64,000 bases of DNA from Muscardinus avellanarius. Its lineage: Eukaryota; Chordata; Mammalia; Rodentia; Gliridae. The translations under genes and the position numbers were made by a program. The DNA lies in assembly GCA_963383645.1 (NCBI GenBank), contig OY726560.1:63114058-63178057 (forward strand), in the 5' to 3' direction. Shown piece after piece: positions 33,335-44,954 of this stretch. The first letter of the stretch is position 1. Every line of letters starts with the position of its first letter. Below the pieces are notes generated by a model, which was not told the origin of the DNA, did no database searches, and saw only the letters and a program-made list of their open reading frames with translations.

Positions 33335-34912
33335 GTTTTTTGGCCTAGCATTTGATTGTGGTGGAGGAAGAGGCTTTCCATCTACATCCCATCGAGATCT
33401 GCACTTTGCAGCCCAATGGTTGCCTTTTCTACATCGAGGACACAAATTGGGAATCTTCTGGGCCTGGGTGTAAGATGCTCCAGAATTAGTCTGTATACAA
33501 TCTCTTTTTAAGTGTCCTGGTTGACCACATCGGAAACAATTCCCTGAACTGCCTCTCTGCTTTTGATTATAAGGCTTGCCCTGCAACCCAGCAACAATGG
33601 CAGCAGCTATGGCTTGTCCTTGTACGACAGAATCAGTTATGTCTCTGCATACCTTGAGCCATACTTCTAGGCCCTTATTTTTATAGGGACATATTGCATC
33701 CCGACAAGGCTTATTGGCTTGCTCATAAGCTAGCTGTTTAATCAATGGCATGGCAGCGTCCACATCAGGGAAAACCCGAGAAGCAGTTTCCACAAGCCGT
33801 GATAAGAAATCAGCAAAAGGCTCATTGGGTCCTTGAGTAACTTTTGACAGACTGGCTCCTAAATTACCTGTCCCTGATAACACCCTCCATGCCCTTAATG
33901 CTGCTTGATTAATTTGCCCATACACCTGCTGTGGGTACCCATTTTGATTATTAGCAAATTGTCCTTGTCCCATAAGCATATCCAGATTCCAAGCAGGTTG
34001 CCCTGTCTGCGCGTTGATACGAGCTTGGTCAGAGCAATATTCTATATAGGCTGACTTCCAATTAAGATAGGCTCCACCAGACAATACAGCCCTGCACAAA
34101 TTTGTCCAATCACTTGGAGTCATGGAGTATCTTTCAAAGGATTCTACCAGTGACAAGGTAAATGAAGCCTGCACTCCATATGTGGACACAGCTTCTTTTA
34201 ATCTTTGAACAACCTTCCAATCTAATGGCTCATGATACCTTTGCTGATTCTGGTCAAGAAACACAGGAAATGCTCCTGGCGTAGGCAAAATATCTGTCCA
34301 CGGACTAGCCTCAGATGTCTTCCGCCTATCAGACTTTCCTTTCTCAGTAAGATATGGTGGCGGGCTAGGAGAGGGAGGGGGAGGAGCAGAAGGTTCAGGA
34401 TGTTTCTTTTTACTATGACAAGACATTTGGAACCTGCGCCAAGATTCTAACAAGGCTTCTTCCTCCTTATCTCTCTCTGGTGGAACAGGCCATGCCTCTT
34501 GTTCCTCGGAGGAATCGGGGGAGTCGCTTTCAGAGGACTCCTCGTCCCTGTGAGAATTTGCCTGTCGACCTTGCTCTGAAATCTCTTCTTTTGCTTCCTC
34601 TAAAGCATTAGAGCCTTCAGCCAGAACTTGACTATACCTTCCTGTTTTATCTGCCAGGCATGCTTTAATTAAACTCCAAATAGCCAATGTCCCAGGTGGG
34701 AGAGCCCCTTCGGCATCGGCCTTAAGAAGATCCTGACCGAGGCGCTTCCATTGAGAAATATTCACATATCCTTCCTCCAGGAACCATGGGGCTACTGCTT
34801 TAATTGTGCTAAGAAAATTTTCTAAAGTGGCTGCTTTCACTTTCACTCCTCCCTTAGACAGAATGTTACAAAGAGCCTCTTTGACCTTCATGGTAGCAAC
34901 CTTAGACCCCAT
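33155..34912 (-). CDS. ERV gag polyprotein, 585 codons, intact
   Basis: Structural polyprotein of the provirus. It begins MGSKVAT (N-terminal Gly as in myristoylated Gags), with a matrix domain to about residue 105 and an acidic stretch at 123-140. Late-domain motifs PSAP (174-177) and PPPY (185-188) follow. Capsid holds a major homology region at about 358-378. Two CCHC knuckles close the protein, CFRCGQPGHLKRDC (459-472) and CPRCRKGNHWAAKC (491-504), then a Pro/Gln-rich tail. No stop or frameshift is seen, and the length suits a betaretrovirus-like Gag. It overlaps pro in the minus-one frame. Confidence 0.93.
   Translation of the reverse strand: MGSKVATMKVKEALCNILSKGGVKVKAATLENFLSTIKAVAPWFLEEGYVNISQWKRLGQDLLKADAEGALPPGTLAIWSLIKACLADKTGRYSQVLAEGSNALEEAKEEISEQGRQANSHRDEESSESDSPDSSEEQEAWPVPPERDKEEEALLESWRRFQMSCHSKKKHPEPSAPPPPSPSPPPYLTEKGKSDRRKTSEASPWTDILPTPGAFPVFLDQNQQRYHEPLDWKVVQRLKEAVSTYGVQASFTLSLVESFERYSMTPSDWTNLCRAVLSGGAYLNWKSAYIEYCSDQARINAQTGQPAWNLDMLMGQGQFANNQNGYPQQVYGQINQAALRAWRVLSGTGNLGASLSKVTQGPNEPFADFLSRLVETASRVFPDVDAAMPLIKQLAYEQANKPCRDAICPYKNKGLEVWLKVCRDITDSVVQGQAIAAAIVAGLQGKPYNQKQRGSSGNCFRCGQPGHLKRDCIQTNSGASYTQAQKIPNLCPRCRKGNHWAAKCRSRWDVDGKPLPPPQSNARPKNGQRGPMPQGPQMYGAIQQETGNAGPQMRQVPRFQQPLLPYGEQPQGVQDWTSVPRPDSY
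33335..33341 (-). promoter_or_regulatory. gag-pro minus-one frameshift site A-AAA-AAC
   Basis: On the minus strand the gag frame reads CCA AAA AAC GGG, placing the heptamer in phase. After slipping, the frame is open through the dUTPase start. A AAA AAC is the classical gag-pro heptamer of MMTV-type viruses. Confidence 0.85.
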
Positions 34913-34946
34913 GATAAATTTTACTTTGTTATAAACTCCTACACCC

Positions 34947-35066
34947 CTTATCGTCGGATTTACCTCCGAGCTTATCGTCGCATCTACCGCGAACTTATCG
35001 TCGCATTTATCCGCGAACTTATCGTCGGAATGACATCCGAACTTATCGTCGCATTTTATCTGCGAA
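34947..35066 (-). repeat. Five ~24-bp tandem repeats in ERV leader
   Basis: cttatcgtcg starts at 34947, 34971, 34994, 35018 and 35042 (spacing 24, 23, 24, 24), each followed by a variant of 'catttatccgcgaa'. They lie between the primer site and gag. On the minus strand each unit contains GACGATAAG, identical to the LTR end plus the AG spacer before the primer site. Confidence 0.93.
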
Positions 35067-35077
35067 CTTTTGACAGC

Positions 35078-35170
35078 TGTCCCTCGCTTATCCGCGAGCT
35101 CATCTGTGAGCTTTATCTTATGTCCCTCGCTTATCCGCGAGCCTTGCTCATCTGTGAGCTTTATCTTATT
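35078..35170 (-). repeat. Two ~43-bp tandem repeats in ERV leader
   Basis: tgtccctcgcttatccgcga occurs at 35078 and 35121, each followed by 'catctgtgagctttatctta'. They share the 'ttatccgcga' core with the adjacent 24-bp units. Confidence 0.9.
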
Positions 35171-35213
35171 TTGTTACTTACCTGCAAACTTTTTGTTACC
35201 TTGTTTTTCTTTT

Positions 35214-35231
35214 TCCCGGGTTTCGGCGCCA
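35214..35231 (-). promoter_or_regulatory. Primer binding site, tRNA-Phe type
   Basis: On the minus strand tggcgccgaaacccggga, two bases (AG) after the LTR. It matches the tRNA-Phe primer site used by IAP-type elements except at position 4 (C for T). Confidence 0.8.
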
Positions 35232-35233
35232 CT

Positions 35234-35653
35234 TATCGTCCCCTAAGACTCCGACCCGCAGGGGCTTAGAGAATGACACAGACACCTTTTCAGCTGAAAT
35301 ATGAATTCTTCTTTAATGAATCCTTAACATGTCTCTTAATATGTCTCTTCTAATATGTCTCACAATGCGTACAGCAAGTACAATATATAACAGCATCATA
35401 ATCCCTCCTTCTATTTCCTACCAACCCCAAGCTTCCACAGTTAGGGCATGCACATTTCTGACTTTCTCATAGGCAGGCTGGTGGTAGGTGTCACTGATCA
35501 TTCTGCAGGCACGTAGCATGGCACACTGCGCATGCTCAAGGAGACGTCCATCTTGTGAGTCTCATGACTTGGCTGCAAGCCTAGGCGCCATCTTGAATCC
35601 ACGCTGGCAACAAGCCTGGGTGCCATCTCGGTCCAGCCGAGTGGGCCCCGACA
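35234..35653 (-). repeat. 5' LTR of minus-strand ERV
   Basis: 420 bp, same ends as the copy at 27937-28356. Followed on the plus strand by gtctcc (35654-35659), matching 27931-27936. Confidence 0.95.
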
Positions 35654-35659
35654 GTCTCC

Positions 35660-35775
35660 TCCTTTCCATTCCCACTAGGGCCATCCCTCTACTCCATCCA
35701 ATTTTATTTTGTTTTAATTTTTATTGGTGCATTGTAGTCATACATATTTCTAATAAGTATATCTTTCTCATTTGG
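35660..35775 (-). mobile_element. L1 3' UTR end fragment
   Basis: The reversed L1 end motif 'tattggtgcattgtagtcat', preceded by a pyrimidine-rich block, matches the 3' ends at 41630 and 43023. It abuts the ERV duplication. Confidence 0.65.
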
Positions 35776-36899
35776 AATGAGGCAAGGGAAGTGATCACAT
35801 GTAAGTGCTCTAGAGATAATGCTTCTAAGTGAGAAAACTCTGAAAGAAGGAAGGAAAAACAGCCCATATAGTATTTTGGGATGGGTTCATATTAAAGCAA
35901 TGCCTAATCATCTGATTTCCTTTCTTTTTTAAACCATGTCATAACACATTTTCTCACACAAGTGGTTGATGTTCTATCTACAAATGCAATCTGGAAAAGA
36001 ATGTGGAAACTAAGTAAATGACACAAATCACTAGTGAGTCCTCAGGAAGAGAAGAGAAAATGGGGAAATGGCTCTGAAAAGCCTTTTTGGTACGTGGCTT
36101 ATGGATCATTTGCTAATATATTCAGGGTGGCCAAAAATTGAGGTATTATTCTTTGTCACATAGGACTTGCCACATTTACCTAAAGAAATCCTAAACTCCA
36201 TAGGCTTGATACTGCTGCTGGGAACTAAATAAAAATATAAGTATCAATATTAAGCTATTTCATCCTGGAAGATCTCCTCCAACAAACTGCAGCTGGGTAT
36301 AAAAGGCATGTGCGAAGTCTAATGAAAAATTTTTCCACCTTCCTCCTTGTCTTGTGTCTCTACTCTCATTCCACCTCTCACTACACAAAGAATAAATGAC
36401 ACCAAATTACTTTTATATACTCCCCTGGTAAAGACTGATTTCCCATGTCTAAGTCTGCATTTTTTTTTTATTGTGTATGTGTGTTTTTTAACTGTTTTAA
36501 ACTAATGATAGTAAGTTACATAATCAGTTTCCATCACCAACCATAACAAACAAAAGATTGGGTATTTTCCCAGGGGTTTTCCAAATTTTCCCCCATTCTC
36601 CATATTATGTTCTGATGTTCTGTATTCTTGATAGAAAAATTATTCAAAAGAGCAAAAGCTTATTTTAATAGTACATTGAAGAGCCAATTCTTAGCTTCAG
36701 CCTCCAGGGTAATGAGCAAATCTGAACTGTGGCCTAGATCCACTCAAACCAAAACAAAGCCACAGGATTGAACAACTTACTAGAAAAGGATGTTTTCTAA
36801 TTGCCCAACATAAATGTTTGAAAGTAGCAATACAAAAATAGAGAGAAAATAAGATATAAATATATTAAATGGATACAGGTGAATAAAGCTATCTATAAT
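35776..36899. other. No recognised feature
   Basis: AT-rich sequence; no gene or family assigned. Confidence 0.45.
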
Positions 36900-37700
36900 G
36901 AGGTATGGTCTTTATCAGATAAGTTTAACATAGTCAAAGAGTAGACATGAAGTCAAGAATATCAGAAATGATATATCACTGATAGAGTATATTATCAGTA
37001 TAAAAAATTATGTAGGAATCAGTGTTTTTCACCTATATAAAGACCAACCAATTAAAATTTATCATGGAAAAAAGATCCCATTCACATTGCCAACAAGAAA
37101 TATAATACTTAATAAAAAGACCAATGGAATAAATAGTCTTTGAATGGGAAGATTCAAAATCACAAAGATGTTAATTATCCTTAAACTTATATTTGTAATT
37201 CAATTCTTATTTTAATAGTTTTTTAATAATTTCAGCAGATTCCTATTCTGAAGTACTTGAAAAAATACACATATAAGAATGTGTGAAAAGCCTCTGAAAG
37301 AGAAAACAATGAAAGTACATTATCTCAATAAATATTAAATCATATTCTAATACTTCAATAATTCATAGAATATGGGATTGCTACATAAATAGGCAGACCA
37401 AGGACATAGAACAGTTACCTTCAAAGGTAGGCCCAAGTATATATGTAACTATAACACGGTAAAGATGTTACTCAAATCAGTGGTAAAAAGATAATTATTG
37501 AATAAATGATATGAATAATGGCATGCATCTGAACAAAATAAGGTTTATCAATATCTCAAATCATATTTCAAGAAAAATTCCTAAGACATGAAATAATAAA
37601 ATGTAATCTATGAAACTCTAAGAGTAACTGACAATAACAGAATTTATAATATTGGGGTTCAAAAGGCCTGAGAATAATTTAAAGAGCCAGAGATAGTAAA
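36900..37700 (+). mobile_element. Probable old L1 ORF2 fragment
   Basis: Blocks such as 'aaaaagatcccattcacatt' and 'gaatgggaagattcaaaatc' resemble the RT region of mammalian L1 ORF2, heavily decayed. Boundaries are uncertain. Confidence 0.5.
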
Positions 37701-38465
37701 ATCAAATACTGGTTGATTTAATAATCATTCCAATATCCTGGTTTACACTTTCTTGACCTCCCCTTCTACAGTTACCTTACTTGATACTCTGCCTCATCCA
37801 TGGATACCTCCACCTCATTTCCTTCAGAATTTCAATTTTAAGAACTTCATATCTGACCAACAGTCCCTCCAGTACCTTTAGGCCAACAATCTTACATTTG
37901 GTCATTTGTACTGATATGTATAGATGCATGCTTGATTCTATTTGTATAAAGAAATAAAATACAGAAAAGTTTTGATTATTGTAACAATTACTGAAATGGG
38001 TTCTCATAATTGTGATAGTAAGAATTTTAATGATGTTGTTCCTATTTTTATATTTATTTAGTCCCTACCTCTGAGATGCATATTTCTTATGCTTATTTCT
38101 ATTAAGTTGGACAGTTCGTGGAGAGAAACTTTCATTCCTTTATTAAAACTTTCTATAGCAGAATATATTTCCCTGAAGCAAGAATACTTTGGTTTGCCAT
38201 AAGTAAATCACATAGCAATTCTTTTCTAAAATACTCTTGCAGTCTTGCTTACTGTCTGTCGTGTGTTAATTTATTTTAACCCACAATTGAGGATCAATCT
38301 TAGACGTGTTATTCATTAGCTACAATTTGTTTTCTTAATCATGTATCTCTTTCAGTAGCTAGTCTTCCTCCCTACACCTGAATTTTCATGTGTTGTCCTG
38401 TCGTTCTTTCTCTCGGTTTCTTAAGACACATCAATATTCATGGATTTTTCCCTTTGCACTTCATC
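37701..38465. other. No recognised feature
   Basis: Nothing assignable was seen. Confidence 0.45.
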
Positions 38466-38588
38466 TTGGAGGAGAGAGTCTGGGACTGAACCCAGGAGCA
38501 TTCTACCTTCAAGCTACACCACTGACCCTTTTTGCCCCTGGCCCTTTTTGCTTTGTTCTGAAACAGGGTCTTGCTAGGTTGCACTTTA
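38466..38588 (-). mobile_element. Partial B1-ID SINE
   Basis: Right half and linker only ('gggactgaacccaggagcat' ... 'ctgaaacagggtcttgctag'). Confidence 0.7.
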
Positions 38589-38778
38589 TATTTTAAAAAT
38601 TTGATCTCTTTTGAATGAAACAATCCACCAGATTCTGTCATTTGTATTGCTTCACATTTATTATGCTATTGGCATCTTATCACTTAAATGCTGGCTACTC
38701 TACTAGAATTAGTTGAACCCTTATTTTCATATCATCATATACTTTGAAATAACTCAAGTATAAAAAAACTGAGATCTT

Positions 38779-38957
38779 TCCGGGAGTGGTGGTGCACGCT
38801 TGTAATCCCCATGCTTGGGAGGCAGAGACAGGAAGATGGTGCAGGTTCGAAGCCAGCCTCGCTGGCTTAAGAGACCCTGTTTCCAAATAAAAATAGGTCT
38901 GGGAGTGTAGCCTAGAGGTAGAAGGGTTTCCAGGAATCCCAGTACCACCACCACAAA
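38779..38957 (+). mobile_element. Dimeric B1-ID SINE, second subfamily
   Basis: From 'cgggagtggtggtgcacgct' to 'ccaggaatcccagtaccacc' plus an A-run. Confidence 0.87.
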
Positions 38958-40790
38958 AAAAAAAAACCACTAATATCTTCATTCCCTACTTTTGTCTTGC
39001 TATCTTTTCTCCTTAATGTTCTCTAAGACACTAAGAATTAAGTTTCTTTAAATAATTCCCAATTTCTATTCCTTCATCTGAAGAATATATTAGTAATCCC
39101 TTTAAGTTTCAACATCTCAAAATATTGGTAACTGATCATTAATTTGTATTTAGCAGGTAACATTTTTTTCCTACAGAGTATTTTTATAATATTTCTTGCT
39201 TTGTCCAATATTCCCTTAGAATCAATTGGAATGAATGCTTTTTTTAACCTATTAAACTCGGCATGTCCCATGGTACTAAATCAAGTCCTCTTCAAATGGA
39301 AGCAACCCAGTCAATATTTGTTGGATTAAGTCATTAGACACATTGAAGGAAATGCTTCAGGCCCAAATCTCCTCAATGAATGTGAATAACTCTTCTGCGG
39401 TCACTCTCTGCTCCCTAAATTGATCTGTTTTACCAGTTTGTATTATACTCCACGCAGAATACACAATCAATTTTAAACGAATAGTTCAGCCCACCTGGGA
39501 AATACCTGATGAGAAATTAACTCTAAGTAAACAAAATTCAAGGACTCATCAGGGGTAGTTAAAATGACCTGGCCATCCATCTAACTGAAGGTTCCTCTTT
39601 CTTAAATCTCATCCCTCGTTTTTCCTTAAAACAGTCATCTTTTGATGTTTTTTTCTCATATTTAGTAATACTATGATTTCATATATTTTTATTGTTCATT
39701 TGTTGGAATAAAGAGAGGAAAATTTTATTCCTTGGTATGAAATGCTTTCTGCTGGAACAAAATTATTTTTCTCAAATATCTTACTGCTTTATGAGATTTA
39801 GAGGCAATAAAATATCTGCACCTGCAATTTTGTGGGAACTAAAAATCACGAGTGAAACCAAACGGGGTCCATAGGGGTCAAACGGGAAAAATCCACTTGA
39901 CACTATTAACTCTGAGTCCCAAGTGAGCAACCAAACACATTGCACTTCCCTATCTGAAGGCACAATCAGAGTCCATCAATAGTGCCAAACACGCGGAACA
40001 AGAACAACTCAATCAATTAGTCATCGAGTGTTTTTAGTCCACACAATGCCAAACATCTGGAGACTTGGAAATATCCAAATGAATGAGTGAATCTTTCACT
40101 TTTCCTCCGAAATTTTTTGGCAGCTTCTACATACAGCCAAATGTGGGCACTTGTGATTATGTTGTTACTTTTAAACACCATGTTCCAAAATCTCTTAAAA
40201 TACCTAAATTTTAATATCTAAAGAATGACTACTTAGACTACAGTCCATTGTGATTTATTTTGGTAAGGAATTTATATTGAACATTTACAATGGTAAAAAT
40301 CAGGGTCATTAGATGACTTTGAATGTTTATTCAAAAGATATTAGAGAGCAGAGCATTAATGTTCTACTTTCCTGGGAAGATATTAATATTGAAATAATCT
40401 GTCTTAAACTTTCTATGTATTCCATTGTTAACTCAACATGTCACTATGACTCTCATCTAATCCTTTCCTTACAGGTCTGGAGGTTTCTCCAGAAAAAATA
40501 TAGGACAGTAAAATAATTTGCTTTGTATTTCCCCAAAAGATGAAAGATACTCTCTCGCGATACAAGGAAAATATAGAAAGCCTTTAGAAATTTAGACCCA
40601 CCAAAAGAATGGGGCAATGAGAAGGCAAGAACCCTAGGATATGTGATGGAATATTTCAGAACTGTCACTCTAGTTTTCTTCCTTTATCTCTCTCTTCTAG
40701 GCTTCTTCCTCCCCCTTCTCTTCTTCTGTCTTCTCTGTATCTTAATATCATAGACATTAAAAATCAATTCCACAAATAGAAGTCTGTCCT
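38958..40790. other. No recognised feature
   Basis: AT-rich sequence with short chance frames; no gene or element identified. Confidence 0.45.
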
Positions 40791-41575
40791 ATTGAAATGG
40801 ACCTTTTCCTTACCGGGGTTCTTGTCTACAGAGTGCAAAAAATAACAGACAACAGAAAGGTGAGCAGGGAGTTTACTGTAAAAAGAAAGGGCTGAAGGGG
40901 AAAGAGGCAGAATGTCCTTTCGGGCAATGGATACCTTGGAATCCAGCAGCAGCCTTCTGGACACTACTTGGGTTAGTGTCCCAAGCCAAGTGCCATCAGT
41001 TGAAAACTGCTTTTCCCCAAAGTCTACATGATCTACCAAAAAGAGGTGCTGGTGACCCCTAAAGACCCTGGTCAGCCTCAATGTCCTACAACCATCTTCT
41101 GGTTGCTATCCAGGAGCTGCCTACATAGTCATCAAATACACACCGCTTTCCCTCAAAGCCTGTGAGAGAGGAAAGCTCCCAAAAGGGTGGGACTTTCAAA
41201 ATGGGTAACCCTTTAGAATGGCTAGTCTAGGGATTTATAGACTTCTCTGAGTCTCCTTTCAGTTGGAGGTCTCAGAGCTAGTTTCCTGGGATTCACATCG
41301 TGTATTTGCATAGTGTCCTTCTTTGAGTCTTCTTTTCTTTGGTTGGGGTTCCAGACACTGTTTCCTAGACTCTCTGGGGACATCTCCTGGGATTGCTTAT
41401 CAGCAAGAACAAATGGAAATTTGGAAAACTCTGGTCACTCTCTAGAGGCTTTCAATCTCATTATCACTTGACATTTGAGAGGTCTGGTCTTTTCAGGCGT
41501 TTTGGAAGTGAGGATCTATTGCTTCTCAGGAAATGAAGTTTTTCCACCATAGCTCTCTGGCCCTATCTGCCTACT
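40791..41575. other. Possible old LTR or ERV-derived block
   Basis: This block is less AT-rich than its surroundings, with repeated 'gagtctcctttcagttggag'/'gagtcttcttttctttggtt' variants near 41251 and 41325. It looks like decayed LTR sequence, but no termini, primer site or coding remnant was found. Confidence 0.25.
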
Positions 41576-41609
41576 TCTTTCTACCTCCTCACTATAACCC
41601 TACCCTTAT

Positions 41610-42720
41610 TTATTTTTTCTTTAAATACTTTTATTGGTGCATTATAGTTTCACATCATAATGTAGTTCAGAGTGATAATGATATACATGCACACAGACGT
41701 TGGTGACTGTTCCCCCAGCTCCCTCCATTCTCCCCTTTATCCACACATGATATTGAGCTTGGCATTGGTATTCTCACATAAGTATCCATAGAAGTGTTTC
41801 CTTCATTAATTCTCCCTCTCCCCCCATTCTACCCCACAACCTCCCCTGGCTCCACTGGAGTTTCTCCTCCTTTATCTAAATTTCTGCTTATATCCTAATT
41901 TCTCCCTAATTTCCACATATGATCCTTAACTTTCTGTGACTGGGTAGTCTCACTTAATATTTCTCAGGCCCCTTCATTTTTCTGCAAATTGCATCATTTT
42001 GTTTTCCTTTTTTGCTGAGTAAAATTCCATTGTGTGTATATGCCATAGTTTTGTAATCCATTCATCTTTTGATGGACACCTAGGTTGGTTCTATAATTTG
42101 GCTGTTATGAATTATGCTGATATAAACATGGATGCACACATATCACTATAATATTCTGATTTCAGTCCCTTTGGGAAGATACTCTAAAGTGATATAACTG
42201 GATCATATAGTGGATTTATTTCCAATTTTCTGAGGAATCTTCACACTCACCCATAGCAGCTACACTAATTTGCCATCCTACCAACTGTGTAGATGAGCTC
42301 CTATGTTCCCACAACCTCACAAGCATTTTGTGTTGTTTTACATCATGATGATTGCCATTCTGATTAGGGTTAGATGGAATCTTAGTGTAGTTTTGATTTG
42401 CATCTCCCTAGTTGCTAATGACTTAAAATTTTTTCATATATTTATTGGCCATTTGTATTTCTTTTTGGCGAAGTGTCTATTTAGTTCAATTGCCCTTTTT
42501 CGATTGGGTTATTTGGGGGTTTTTAGTGTTATACCTTTTAAGTACTTTGTATATTCTAGATAGTGGCCATTTATCAGAAGAGTAGCTGGCAAAGACCTCC
42601 CATTCTGTAGGCTCTCTCTTTTGGACTCTTGATGGCATATAGGCACAGGTAGAAACTTCCTCAATAAGACTCCCAAAGCTCAGAAAATTAAAACAAGAAT
42701 TAATAAATGGGATGGTATTA
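41610..42720 (-). mobile_element. L1 ORF2 3' end and 3' UTR
   Basis: Starts with the reversed L1 end 'tattggtgcattatagtttc'. It continues through reversed 3' UTR and ORF2 C-terminus, for example 'gtaaaattccattgtgtgta' and 'atttgcatctccctagttgc'. Frame is broken. Confidence 0.85.
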
Positions 42721-42892
42721 GACCCAATTCCTCTTTATAACCACCATTCCATCTTTCTTTTCTTTCTGGCTATACTACTTCAAATTCCGCAGGCCCGTCT
42801 GCACTCCTCTGTGTATCCACCACGCCTGGCTTCCTGCTCCCTACAGAAAAGTTTCTGTTCCTGTCATTCAGTGTTTTTTTGTTGTTGTTGTT

Positions 42893-42978
42893 TTTTTTTT
42901 TTTGTTTTGTTTTGTTTTGTGGTACCAGGGACGGAATCCAGGGCCATTGTACCTCCAAGATACACCCCCAGCCCTAGT
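42893..42978 (-). mobile_element. Partial ID-like SINE
   Basis: Only the tRNA-like half is present ('ggtaccagggacggaatcca' to 'caagatacacccccagccct'), flanked by T-rich and (ttttg)n sequence. Confidence 0.7.
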
Positions 42979-43004
42979 TGTTTTTCTTTTTTTTTTTTTT
43001 AGCC

Positions 43005-43440
43005 TTTTTTCTTTTTTTTTTTCCATTGGTGCATTGTAGTCGTACATCTTAATGGGATACAACATGGTAGAAACATACATGCACACATCACCCAATTAGC
43101 CCTTACCCAATTCCTGTCCCATCTCTCCCCTCCCTCCCCCTCCCTCCTTCTCATGTTTGGCTTAGTGATTGATATGTTAAAGTACATCATGTGCATTAGA
43201 GATTTTCCCTCTTCTCCCACATCCCCTTGGGTTGCCTTATTTGCTCATCTACAGAATCTCCTTCTTCATCTAGAGTTCTTCCTATGACTTATTTCTCCCT
43301 AGCTTTCACATATTAGGGAGAACATCCTATTTCTTATTTTTTGTGACTATTCTCACTTAACATAATGTCCTTCAGCTTCATCCATTTCCCTGTAACTGAT
43401 GCAATTGTGTTTTTCTTTATGGATGAGTAAAATCCCATTG
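43005..43440 (-). mobile_element. L1 3' UTR
   Basis: After a T-run (reversed poly-A), 'ccattggtgcattgtagtcg' is followed by the C-rich counterpart of the G-rich tract, then reversed ORF2 end sequence around 43380-43440. Confidence 0.82.
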
Positions 43441-43556
43441 TGAAACAGGGTCTCACTGAGTTGCAAAGGGCCTGGCTAAGTAGCTGAGGCTGTCTGAGAA
43501 CCATGATCCTCTGGTCCCAAATGCTGGGATTACAAGCGTGCGCCACCATAACTAAA
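43441..43556 (-). mobile_element. Partial B1-ID SINE
   Basis: B1-like half and linker only ('gaaacagggtctcactgagt' to 'acaagcgtgcgccaccataa'), joined to the L1. Confidence 0.78.
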
Positions 43557-44084
43557 TGTAAGCTTTTTTTTCTTTAACTAAATGTAAGCTTTATCTTCCC
43601 TGCCCTTCTCCCTTAAAGGCCCTACCATCCAAGGCCCTGAAAGTGGCTCTGGCAATGTGTTCTCCACATATTTTTCTGGTAACATTTGCAGCAGGACACA
43701 AAGTTGCATGGCCAGAGGTTGTATGGCAATGTGACACCTGAACGCAGATGCAGGTTGATATTGAGGTGAATCAAGGCTTAAGATGTAGGGAGCCAGAAAT
43801 TAGCCTATGGAGAGTTGCAAATAGAAGCTATCATTCTTGTAGATGCTTAGTGAAAATGAATATTTTCTCTTATCAAATAACACTTGATCAATAAGTTATG
43901 TTATAGTTAAAAATGTACTATGTATTTTTGCTTCTTAATGGAAATAATAATGAATGAAATAAATCAAAATTCCCATTCCTAAGTTTTAGAAGTAAATTTT
44001 TATGGTGTCATTTAAAAAAAAAAAAAAAAACGTATTTGAAAGCAACTCGACAAGGCGAATTTTAGTTTTTGCAAAAAAGGATCC
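43557..44084. other. No recognised feature
   Basis: Unassigned sequence with an A-run near 44013-44030. Confidence 0.4.
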
Positions 44085-44381
44085 TGTTACCAGTAAGTCA
44101 GGCCTGCAGGAGCAACATGGAGGAAAATTGCTGGGGGCTTTATTGCCAGCATGAGGCTTCTGTTCTGTGCTCCCATTGGTAGGAACAGAGCCTCACAATC
44201 TTTACCCCATTGGCTGAAGGGGATGCCAGGGGAGGGGTTGACACTCACAATTTCCAGGAAATGTTATGCAATCAAAAAGTTACACAATGGCAGTTTTACA
44301 ACATGAAACCCAAGTGGAACAATTCCTTTGACAGGAAAACTTTATTTCTCACATGAGGCGCCTACCTATAACAGTTCTACA
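44085..44381 (-). mobile_element. Possible 297-bp solo LTR
   Basis: On the minus strand TGTAGAACTG ... TTACTGGTAACA (TG...CA ends), with CCAAT-type boxes and an AATAAAG signal near 44143. No matching target duplication was found at these ends. Confidence 0.4.
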
Positions 44382-44737
44382 AATACCAATATGACTATGT
44401 GTGAATTAACATATTTTATTAGATTATTATTAATTATTATTGTCACAAATTGCTAGAAGGTATCTTAGCATATATGACGTATTTTTATAAATGACTAAAT
44501 GTTCCACTAAGAGTTGCCCACAAAATTGCCCACAATAACAGAGACACTGCCTGAAGGGACAAGTCTTCTAGTGCCAAGTTCCTGTACATGTTCACTAGGA
44601 AGTCATCCAATGGTGAAAGGCAAGTAATTTGCTCACAATTGTGTAGCTGAATATAATGTCACTGCACTTTTTAAATAAACTTGAATGGCTCTTGAGTTTA
44701 CCTTAATTTCAAAATAATTTTATACATTTTTTTCAGT

Positions 44738-44954
44738 ATTTATTTTTTGGGGGGAGGGTGCTGGGGATTAAACCCAGGGGCATTCTACCTCTGAACTACA
44801 CACCAACCCTGTATAGTTTTTGTTTTGAAACAAGGTTTCACTAAGTTACTGAGTGACTTGTGATGTTGCTAAAGCTGTCTTCAAAACCGCAATCCTCTCA
44901 TCTCAGCCTCCCAACTACTAGAATTACAAGGTAAGTCTATCACCACCATACCTC
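44738..44954 (-). mobile_element. Dimeric B1-ID SINE, diverged
   Basis: Reversed right half ('ctggggattaaacccagggg') and reversed left half ('ctcagcctcccaactactag'). Confidence 0.78.

Larger units (their letters stand above)
27937..35653 (-). mobile_element. Nearly complete class II ERV (7717 bp)
   Basis: A provirus on the minus strand with 420-bp LTRs, gag, pro (with dUTPase), pol, env, a Phe-type primer site and a polypurine tract. The 6-bp duplication gtctcc lies at 27931-27936 and 35654-35659. The LTRs differ at five of 420 bases, so the element is young but older than the one at 19661. Gene order, the dUTPase-protease-G-patch arrangement and the two minus-one shift sites place it with betaretrovirus-like elements. 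Lesions seen are a stop in RT, a one-base frameshift in integrase and a stop before the Env membrane span. Confidence 0.96.
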
